Shown: one piece after another, positions 15,777 through 22,998 of the stretch
Layout: the number at the start of each line of letters is the position of its first letter
Position numbering within the stretch: position 1 is the stretch's first letter
The notes under the pieces: model-generated
What the model was told of the DNA's origin: nothing
Seen by the model: only the letters and a program-made list of their open reading frames with translations
Database searches by the model: none
Source of the DNA: Caldilineaceae bacterium
Lineage (GTDB): Bacteria > Chloroflexota > Anaerolineae > Caldilineales > Caldilineaceae
Assembly (NCBI GenBank): GCA_020634815.1
Contig: JACKBA010000023.1
Location: 47,843-111,842, forward strand
DNA: 64,000 nucleotides
Reading direction: 5' to 3'
Made by a program: the position numbers and the translations under genes

Positions 15777-18700
15777 CTACCTCGCAATCCCCGGCAGATA
15801 GAGGCGTTCGCCGATGAATACGTTGATCGTCGCTGTGCCGCTCTGGCCGTTGGCGTCGGTCGCCGTCAGCGTGATGGTGTGCTGGCCCGGTTGCAGCGTG
15901 TTGACCGGCAGCGACGGCCCGACGCCTAGCGCGCCCTGGCGGTTGCTCGACCAGGCGAGTTGGCCATCGGGGATGCGGCCATCCTCCATGTCGACGCCGC
16001 TGCCGCTGAAGATGACCAGGTTGCCCGGCGAGTAGGCGCCGCCATTCTCCGGGTTGACGATGACGGCGTAGGGCGCCTGATTGGGAATGCTAACCGGCGC
16101 CGATTCGCCGATGCCGATGTTCACCCCGTCCGTCGCCACGACGCGGAAGCGTGCGGTGGGGCCGCCGGCGAAGGCGTTGACGTCCACCACGTAGCTCGTC
16201 GTCGTGAGATCGCTGGCGACCAGGTCCCACGTCGCGCCGTCGTTGTACGAGTAGAGTACCGAGTAGCTCAGCGTGCCGCCGTCGGCGTCGCTGCCCGTCC
16301 ACGTGAGCGTCTGCTGCGTGCCGGCCGGCCACGTCGCCGGCGACGCCGGATTGGTGATCGTCACAACCGGCGCGTGGGCGCTGACCGCGCGGCTGTCGAG
16401 CACCGTGCTCCCCTGTACCAGCGCGATGGACGTGGCGCCATCCACCCACGGGATGATGAGCGACAGGTCGGCCTGCGGCGAGTCGGCCGACGGGAAGGGG
16501 GGCGTGTCGTGCCCGACCTCGCCGTGACCGTCATACTCGCTCTCGAAGCTGACGCCGAACTCCTCGCTGGAGAGCACCGTGGCGCCGTTGCGCAATTGCA
16601 CGGCATAGCCCGTGCCCGGCAGCGGGTAGGCGATGCCGCCGTCGACCTTGTGCATGGCGTTGAGCGTGCCGGCCTTGGCCGGGCTGGTGGCCGGGTTGAA
16701 GATGGTCAGGTCCACGACGAGCGACTGGCTGGCGCCGGTCACCTGCATGTTCTCCGCGCCCAGGCGCACCAGTGTGCCGTCCGCGCCGGCGGCATCGGCT
16801 GCCGCCGCCAGGTCGATCTTGCCGGACATGTAGTTCCACGTGTAGGGCGAAATCCACCCCTCGCGCGAGCCGCCGGAGGGGCAGTAGCTCAGCACATCAT
16901 GGGTGTTGCTCGGGTTGTAGATCTTGCCCGTCAGCGGGTTGAAGCCGAACTCCTGAATGCTCGACGAGCCGTACGGGAAGGCCGAACTGCTGTCGTTGGA
17001 GCCGCAGGCATCGGCCGTGTTCGTGTGCTTCAGGTCGTAGTCGTGGAACAACTCGTGCACCATGATGTAGCTGCCGGCGCCCGGCGTGTCGGTCGTCGTG
17101 CCGGGCGCGTCCGTGCCGATGCCGACGACGCCCAGCCCGCCGGCGTGCGGGTAGACGGGCATGTCGGCGTGGCCGCAGGGATAGCCGGCATTCGGCACCC
17201 AGCCGTAGACATGGTCCGCCCCCAGGAAGTCGCTGCCAAACATCCAACTCAGCGCGTTCTGCAGGATCCACAGACTGTTGAGCTGCTGGATCAGGGCGTG
17301 CTGGTTGTTGCCGCCGGTCGTGCTGCTGCACGGTGACAGCGCAGCAGTCCAGTCGAGATAGCCACTGCGGATCGAGTAGTCGATGCCGTTGTTGCGGATG
17401 GGCATCAACTGTTCCATGTAGTCGGCGGCGCCGCCGTTGACCGCCCAGCCGCCGGCGTTCTGCGTGCCGGCGTACCCTGACGGGTGGTAGCGCAGTCGCT
17501 GGCCGACGATCTTGAGCGTGTCGCGCTTGCGGAAGGTCAGGCTGATCGTCCCCGATGCCGGATAGCGGTTGTTGCCCTCGTTGGACTCGCTGATGGTGTT
17601 GGCAGGGTCGACCTCGGCATAGAAGGAGACGGCGATGTCGTTGTTGAAGTTGACGTTGAAGTAGATCTCGGCTGCGTCGCGCACGCCGCGGTTGATGGAT
17701 GTGGTCGCCTTGCCCGTGGCGTTGGCGATGTACTCCACGCCGTTGGCGAAGATGTGCAGGCGCACCGGCACGCCGGAGAGGCTGCTCGACAGCAGGCTCT
17801 GGTTGCGCAGATAGATGCGCGCGGTAGCGTCCTTCTTGTTGACCAACGGCAGTGAGTTGTCGGCGCAGGTGGTGAGACCCTGGCTCGTATCGAAGCACTG
17901 GATGCCCTGCGTGAACTCGATGCCGAAGATCGACAGGTCGGGCTGCAGGACCGACGGGATCAGGGCGACGTTGGCCGGGAAGTAAGGCATGGCGACAATC
18001 GGCGCGACCGCGATCGGGGTGGGCGTCGGTGTGAAGGTCGGTGTGGGCGAGGGCGTCACCACGGGCGTGACCGGCGCCGGGTTGTAGGTGAAGTAGAGGT
18101 CGTCGATGGATTCGCTCAGCAGCGTCTTGCCGTAGTCGAGCGTCACCGTGGCGATCTGCCCGCTGGGGTCATAGAGGCCGATGAACTCGGTGTAGCTTTC
18201 GGGCACGGGGCGGTTGCTCACGCGGCAGATGAGATTGCCCGCCGCGTCGTAGGCGCTGAGCACGCCCGTCAGCCCGGCCGTCTCGCCGTTGCCCATGAAC
18301 ATGCCCACATGGCTCTTGCGCGCCGTGAAGTGGAAGGTGAGCGGCACACCGTCGCTCGTGTTGGGTGAGACCGCGTTGTTCGCCGCCACGTTGGGCTTGG
18401 AGAGCGCCTTGGTCGGGTCGCTGGCGCGGTCGGCGTAGATGATCGCGCGTGTCACCGAGGTGTCCTCGAACTTCACGCCGAAGCCCGGCTCGTAGTGGTT
18501 GCCGATGACCGCAGCGTCGGGCAGGTCGTCGAAGGTAATCTTGGCGGGCGACGGGATCTCGCGCGGGCTGAAGAGTTCGCGGCAGGCGGCCTGCGGCGGC
18601 ACCGGCGTGTTCGTCGGCGTCGGATCCTGGCTGCCGATGACCGGGATCAGCGGCGTGGCTGCGCTGGCCAGCTTGTCCGTGCCGGCGAAGAGGCAGCGCA

Positions 18701-21164
18701 CGAACTTGATCGCCGGCGAAGACGAGTAAACATAGGTCTGGAAGGTGCCATCTTTCAGCACCGTCGCCAGGCCTTGCTGGGGCAGCGGGATCACGCTGCC
18801 GTCGCCGGCATAGGCCACGGCCAGCACCACCGGCGGCACGCGCGAATCATAGAAGTCACCCAGATTGGTGAGCGTTCCCTCCACGCCGATTTCGGTGAAG
18901 TCACGCGCCGTGCAGCGAATCTCCGGCTTCTGCAGGACGCGCGCCTCCACGCGCACGCCGCCCAGGATATTGGCTTCCTGGTGCTTGTCGCGCGCGTCCA
19001 GGTCGCTGGTCAGGATCTTGAGGCTCGACGCCTGCACGTCCACGCCAAAGATGCTGCCGACGACCGCCGCGCCCACCGGCTTGATGGTGATGGGGATGTC
19101 GCGCACCTCGCCCGGCGCCAGGTCGACGCCGAAGTTGCCGCCATTGACGTCCACCAGCCAACTGGCCGGGATCTCGTCCTTGAAGCTGAGGTTGAAGTAC
19201 TTGCGGTTGACCAGGTCGTCGTTGTGCAGGCGGATGAAGTTCGTGTAGGTCGGGTCGCCGCTGCTCGTCGCTTCGAAGTAGCCGATGTTCTCCTGCTCGC
19301 GGTCGCCGTTCTGATTGCCCAGCACCAGCTCGCCCGGCACGGGGTCGATCTTGACGCGCACGCAGGTGTGGAAGGCGAAGACGCCCGCCGCGATCTGTTC
19401 CGGCGTGAGCGCGATGTTGGGCGTCCACTCCACGTAGACGTCGACGTAGGTGCCCGGTGCGATGCTGGCCAGGCCGGGGAATGACGTGCTGTCCACGGAA
19501 CCGAGCGACGCCCAGCCGCTGGCGCCGGCAATGCCCAGCCCTGGTGGGTCCGTCACCTCGAAGGAGACCTTGACGTTGGTCGCGGTCTGGTTCCCGACAT
19601 TGCGCACGCGTGCATAGAGGCGATTGACGAGACCCACGGCCGGGTCATCGCCGTTGCCGCGCGGGACGATATCGCCCGCCAGGCTGGCCCACGTGCCATA
19701 ACGGAAGGTGCCGTAGCCGTTGACCGGGCTGTCGACCCAGATGTCGGTCGTCTCCCACGTGTTGCCGGGCGGCGACGTCCAGGGATAGATCATGACGTCG
19801 GGCTGGTTGGCGTTCTTGTTGTAGCGGATGGTGAGACAGTAGTTGTCGACGTCCGGCTGCTGCGTGATGACCACCACAATACCGTCGGCGCCGCTGTCGA
19901 AGGTGTCGCCCGCCTTCCACAGCACGTTGCGATTGCCGCCCTTGCCCTTGACCTGCACCCAGGGGTCGGATCCCTCGGAGACGCGCTCGATGAGCACGCC
20001 TTCGTCGGGGATGCCGTTGAAGTCGGCGTTGAGGTCGTCGCCCAGGATCTTGCGGCGCACGCTGAGCATGTAGTAGAGGCTGCCCGTGATCGAGACCTTG
20101 ACCGCCTGCAGGTTGGGCTTGCCCGTCGGGTCGTACTCCATGGCCCACAGACAGACCGTTTCGCCGCCCTCGGCACTGGTGACTTCGGCATACTTGCCTG
20201 GCGGCAGCCAGCCGGGGAAGGCCATGTCGTCGAGCTTCTCGAAGACGCCCGTCTGCCCCGGATAGTTGGAATCCATCAACTCGAACTCGTTGTTATAGTT
20301 GCTGGGGTGGGCGGGGCCGGCCTGCTGGAAGGCGTGGCCGAACTCGTGACCCATGCGGCCGTAGAGTTCCGTCGTCGTCTCCGTCGGGTTTTCGGACATG
20401 ATGACGCAGCCCACGTACTTGGTGGCGCCGCCCGGCCCCATCTTCAGGGTACACTTGTCGGCCTGGCCGCGATGAAATTGCGTGTTGCTCGTCTCGGCCA
20501 TGAGCACGAAGACGGTGTCGACGTTGGTCCAGTCCAGCCCGGCGGGCGCGTTGTCGATGGCGTCGTTGAGCACCTTGAGAAACTTGTCGCCGCAGGAGAG
20601 ATCGCCCAGCGGCCGGATGGCCGGGTCCGGCTCACACGGCGGGCTATCGTCGATGTACTCGCTGCGATTCTTGGGGAGTTGGTAGAGATCGCTGACGACC
20701 GAGACGACATTGATCTTGCCGTACGAGGTCTTCTGCCACAGGTCGTCCATGGAGGTGATGAGATTCTGCACCTGCGCCTGGCTGAAGCGGCTGGTGTTGG
20801 CGTAGTCCTTGAAGTAGACGCGCAGCACCATCGCCTTCTTCGACCCCAGCACGGGCGCATCGACCGCCGCCGGGCTAACCTCACCGCTATTGGCCGCCAG
20901 CCACTGGTCGAGACCGGCGACCGGCGCGTCCGGCGCGCCGCCGCCAAAGTCGATCACCACGGGCGTGCTCTCGCCCGTCTGCGCGTGCCAGTGAAAGCCC
21001 AGGGCATGGGCTGCCTCCTCCAGTTGCGCCGCGCCCATGCGATAGGGCGAACGCGCGCCGGCCGCGCCCGGAATAGGCCGCCAGCCAAAGTACACGAAAG
21101 TCGCGATGACCGCCAGCAGGGCGCCGCCTGCCAGCCATCCGCGCCGATTCAACATAGCTTGCAT
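15777..21164 (-). CDS. Giant exported protein with two zinc-metalloprotease motifs and CARDB/Big-like domains
   Basis: A 1795-residue exported protein. An N-terminal membrane segment or signal (10-29) is followed by an M6-like metalloprotease region with H273-E-F-G-H. Then come adhesion-type beta domains (NEW3/CARDB-like, about 480-720), a PEP-CTERM-lectin-like region (ITFDDLPDAAVIG, about 880), a Thr-Pro-rich linker (about 1035-1055) and a CARDB-like domain starting DLSIFGIEFTQGIQ (about 1075). A second metalloprotease motif H1370-E-L-F-H is followed by Ig-like repeats to the end. The last residues LYLPGIAR match the tail of another exported protease in this window (ends at 25752). It probably degrades or remodels extracellular protein; specificity is unknown. 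GAGGAGGAGG precedes the ATG. Confidence 0.85.
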   Translation of the reverse strand: MQAMLNRRGWLAGGALLAVIATFVYFGWRPIPGAAGARSPYRMGAAQLEEAAHALGFHWHAQTGESTPVVIDFGGGAPDAPVAGLDQWLAANSGEVSPAAVDAPVLGSKKAMVLRVYFKDYANTSRFSQAQVQNLITSMDDLWQKTSYGKINVVSVVSDLYQLPKNRSEYIDDSPPCEPDPAIRPLGDLSCGDKFLKVLNDAIDNAPAGLDWTNVDTVFVLMAETSNTQFHRGQADKCTLKMGPGGATKYVGCVIMSENPTETTTELYGRMGHEFGHAFQQAGPAHPSNYNNEFELMDSNYPGQTGVFEKLDDMAFPGWLPPGKYAEVTSAEGGETVCLWAMEYDPTGKPNLQAVKVSITGSLYYMLSVRRKILGDDLNADFNGIPDEGVLIERVSEGSDPWVQVKGKGGNRNVLWKAGDTFDSGADGIVVVITQQPDVDNYCLTIRYNKNANQPDVMIYPWTSPPGNTWETTDIWVDSPVNGYGTFRYGTWASLAGDIVPRGNGDDPAVGLVNRLYARVRNVGNQTATNVKVSFEVTDPPGLGIAGASGWASLGSVDSTSFPGLASIAPGTYVDVYVEWTPNIALTPEQIAAGVFAFHTCVRVKIDPVPGELVLGNQNGDREQENIGYFEATSSGDPTYTNFIRLHNDDLVNRKYFNLSFKDEIPASWLVDVNGGNFGVDLAPGEVRDIPITIKPVGAAVVGSIFGVDVQASSLKILTSDLDARDKHQEANILGGVRVEARVLQKPEIRCTARDFTEIGVEGTLTNLGDFYDSRVPPVVLAVAYAGDGSVIPLPQQGLATVLKDGTFQTYVYSSSPAIKFVRCLFAGTDKLASAATPLIPVIGSQDPTPTNTPVPPQAACRELFSPREIPSPAKITFDDLPDAAVIGNHYEPGFGVKFEDTSVTRAIIYADRASDPTKALSKPNVAANNAVSPNTSDGVPLTFHFTARKSHVGMFMGNGETAGLTGVLSAYDAAGNLICRVSNRPVPESYTEFIGLYDPSGQIATVTLDYGKTLLSESIDDLYFTYNPAPVTPVVTPSPTPTFTPTPTPIAVAPIVAMPYFPANVALIPSVLQPDLSIFGIEFTQGIQCFDTSQGLTTCADNSLPLVNKKDATARIYLRNQSLLSSSLSGVPVRLHIFANGVEYIANATGKATTSINRGVRDAAEIYFNVNFNNDIAVSFYAEVDPANTISESNEGNNRYPASGTISLTFRKRDTLKIVGQRLRYHPSGYAGTQNAGGWAVNGGAADYMEQLMPIRNNGIDYSIRSGYLDWTAALSPCSSTTGGNNQHALIQQLNSLWILQNALSWMFGSDFLGADHVYGWVPNAGYPCGHADMPVYPHAGGLGVVGIGTDAPGTTTDTPGAGSYIMVHELFHDYDLKHTNTADACGSNDSSSAFPYGSSSIQEFGFNPLTGKIYNPSNTHDVLSYCPSGGSREGWISPYTWNYMSGKIDLAAAADAAGADGTLVRLGAENMQVTGASQSLVVDLTIFNPATSPAKAGTLNAMHKVDGGIAYPLPGTGYAVQLRNGATVLSSEEFGVSFESEYDGHGEVGHDTPPFPSADSPQADLSLIIPWVDGATSIALVQGSTVLDSRAVSAHAPVVTITNPASPATWPAGTQQTLTWTGSDADGGTLSYSVLYSYNDGATWDLVASDLTTTSYVVDVNAFAGGPTARFRVVATDGVNIGIGESAPVSIPNQAPYAVIVNPENGGAYSPGNLVIFSGSGVDMEDGRIPDGQLAWSSNRQGALGVGPSLPVNTLQPGQHTITLTATDANGQSGTATINVFIGERLYLPGIAR

Positions 21165-21550
21165 GGTTCCTCCTCCTCAGACAATCATCAACCACTACAC
21201 ACAGCAAGACATGTGCCCGTTCTCAGGCAAAGTCATGGCGATGAAGCGACGGTGAACAATGCGGGGACGACTCGACACAGCCGGCGGCGAGGTGAGGGGC
21301 GTGGTGTGGGGAGGCCGCCGGCAAAGGCGACGTAGAGTCTAGCACACGACTCCGCGCCTGCCAATCGACTTTTTCGCCCGGTTCGCCCGACAAAACTGGC
21401 GACGTAGACTCCGGCGTTTTCAATAATAAGGAGGATGGCGCCGCGCGACGAGGGGGTGACCTACACCGGTGCTGTGAACTGGGTCACACCGGCGCGGGGG
21501 GTGAGCAGCGCGCTGTGGTTGATTTTATGGCGGGTGACTGGCAGCTTCGT
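21165..21550. other. Gap of 386 bases upstream of the giant protease
   Basis: No convincing gene. It holds the leader of the minus-strand giant protease gene and, further right, a CACCGGTG palindrome near 21465 with a related ACACCGGCG word 25 bases later. The stretch 21260-21350 is rich in GGCGAGG/GGCCGCC words. A promoter must lie here, but no clear -10/-35 pair was picked out. Confidence 0.4.
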
Positions 21551-21925
21551 TTAGCTGAAGACCATGGCCGCAATGACGCCGAGCACGAAGATGTGCATGG
21601 TCTGATCGACGACGATGCGCACAAAGTCGCTCTGCGTCTGGTTGACCACGCGTCCCCAGATCTCGGCCAGGTTGAAGCCGTCGATCACCCAGTGGGTGAA
21701 GATGGTCACGGAGAAGAGAAGGCCAAGCTGGGTGATGGTTGCCGTCTGGCCGCTGCCAAACCAGGCAAATATGAGCATGATCACAGTGTAGACGATGCAG
21801 TGAATGACGCACTGGGAACTCCACCACCGGCCGCGCTTGTCACGCGCCATCCAGTCGTTTTGGAACATCCAGTCGCCTACAAAGTGGCCGATCAGCAGCC
21901 ACGAGAATATTGTCATGTACGCCAT
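21551..21925 (-). CDS. DUF3307 family membrane protein
   Basis: A 124-residue membrane protein with four predicted helices. It starts with LIGHFVGDWMFQNDWMA, the hallmark of DUF3307 (a conserved D-W/F-x-x-Q in the first helix), followed by HCIVYTVIM and FTHWVIDGFN, which carry the family's other conserved His and Asp positions. Function unknown. It lies alone between the giant exported protease and the Crp/Fnr regulator and is transcribed toward the former. Family length is usually 120-240 residues, so this is a short, complete form. Confidence 0.8.
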   Translation of the reverse strand: MAYMTIFSWLLIGHFVGDWMFQNDWMARDKRGRWWSSQCVIHCIVYTVIMLIFAWFGSGQTATITQLGLLFSVTIFTHWVIDGFNLAEIWGRVVNQTQSDFVRIVVDQTMHIFVLGVIAAMVFS

Positions 21926-22009
21926 CGTTTCCGGTCATGGCGCACGTCATGGTGCGCTGACCGTCTGTTGAGATGCAAAATTGTCATCCTATGTGATAGA
22001 CGTTGAGCG

Positions 22010-22024
22010 GTATCAATTTGATAC
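22010..22024. promoter_or_regulatory. Palindrome GTATCAA-T-TTGATAC upstream of the Crp/Fnr gene
   Basis: A perfect 7-bp inverted repeat with a single central base. The half-sites read ATCAA and TTGAT, the words of Fnr/Crp-type boxes but in inside-out order compared with the canonical TTGAT-N4-ATCAA. It lies about 15 bases upstream of a candidate promoter, so autoregulation is possible. Confidence 0.4.
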
Positions 22025-22039
22025 GTTCTCTGCGAATGG

Positions 22040-22068
22040 TTGCACATCCATTCACATTGAACCATAAT
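22040..22068 (+). promoter_or_regulatory. Candidate sigma-70-type promoter of the Crp/Fnr gene
   Basis: TTGCAC at 22040-22045 and CATAAT at 22063-22068 are separated by 17 bases; the second hexamer matches 5 of 6 consensus positions, the first only 3 of 6. The region is clearly more AT-rich than its surroundings. The predicted leader of about 125 bases precedes the ATG at 22200. Confidence 0.35.
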
Positions 22069-22199
22069 CCAGGGTGTATGCAAACGGGCAAATTGTCTGC
22101 ATTTTACCGCGCACTTTTGATGTGCGATTCTTCACAGCGCGCCAAGATCGTACTTCACTGCCGATTTTCGCGCGTTCACCTATAGTAAGGGAGGTCGCG

Positions 22200-22940
22200 A
22201 TGCAGGACAAAGCTACGGCACGGAGAATCATGTTGCTGCAGGGTATGCCGTTGTTTGCAGGCCTTCCGGAAAAAGATCTCGAAACGATCGTGCTCGATCT
22301 GCGTCTTAAAGAGTACGGCCGAGATGAGGTGATCTTTCGCCAGGGCGACGAAAGCCGCGAAGTCTGTTTCGTTCTGAAGGGCAAGGTGCGGATCTTTACG
22401 ACCAGCCCCTCGGGCAACGAGACGTCGATCGCGATATTCAGCACCAACGATGTGATCGGCGAACTGGCGGCCGTCGATCACGCGCCGCGTTCGGCCACGG
22501 CCAAGGCTATCAGCGCCGTCTCGCTGCTGAGCATGTCGCACGAGCGCTTTGTCTACCATCTGGAGACGCTGCCGCGCTTTGCCATGGCCTTCATTCGCCT
22601 GCTGTCGGGTAAGGTGCGCTGGACGGCTGCCTATGCCGAATCGATCGCTCAGTTTGACGCTGCCGGCCGATTGTTGCACATTATCTTGCTCAACAACGAT
22701 CAGTACGGCCGCGAACTTGAGGCAGGCAAGCGCTACGTCGTCGATCTGGGGCTCAACCAGACCGACCTGGCCAGCATGATCGGCGCCCGGCGCGAATGGG
22801 TCAACCGCATCCTGAGCGACTGGAAACGCCGCGACCTGCTGGAATTCAACAACGGCGAGATTACGATCCTAGATCTGCCGCGTGTTGTCGCCGAACGCGA
22901 TAGTCGCATCGAAGCCAATCGTAGTGATACGGGCTGGTAA
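22200..22940 (+). CDS. Crp/Fnr-family transcriptional regulator
   Basis: A 246-residue regulator. Residues about 15-130 form a cyclic-nucleotide-binding-type beta barrel (FRQGDESREVCFVLKGKVRI, GELAAVDHAPRSATAKA, the latter covering the phosphate-binding cassette with an RSATA core). The C-terminal 75 residues hold a Crp-type helix-turn-helix (LNQTDLASMIGARREWVNRI). The GE...RSATA cassette is compatible with cNMP binding; no Fe-S cysteine cluster like that of Fnr is present. GGGAGG before the ATG fixes the start, and earlier in-frame codons lie in the AT-rich regulatory region. It precedes an exported metalloprotease gene by 58 bases, with a hairpin between, so control of that neighbour is possible. 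Confidence 0.9.
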   Translation: MQDKATARRIMLLQGMPLFAGLPEKDLETIVLDLRLKEYGRDEVIFRQGDESREVCFVLKGKVRIFTTSPSGNETSIAIFSTNDVIGELAAVDHAPRSATAKAISAVSLLSMSHERFVYHLETLPRFAMAFIRLLSGKVRWTAAYAESIAQFDAAGRLLHIILLNNDQYGRELEAGKRYVVDLGLNQTDLASMIGARREWVNRILSDWKRRDLLEFNNGEITILDLPRVVAERDSRIEANRSDTGW

Positions 22941-22943
22941 GTA

Positions 22944-22975
22944 GCGAGGCAAGCTGCACGGCTGGGCTGCCTCGC
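22944..22975 (+). terminator. Hairpin between Crp/Fnr and exported protease genes
   Basis: Perfect 8-bp arms (GCGAGGCA / TGCCTCGC) around 16 bases, starting four bases after the regulator stop codon and ending 23 bases before the next ATG. It could be a terminator or an attenuator. Confidence 0.42.
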
Positions 22976-22998
22976 ACGTAAAGAGAGGAGAACAGCTT

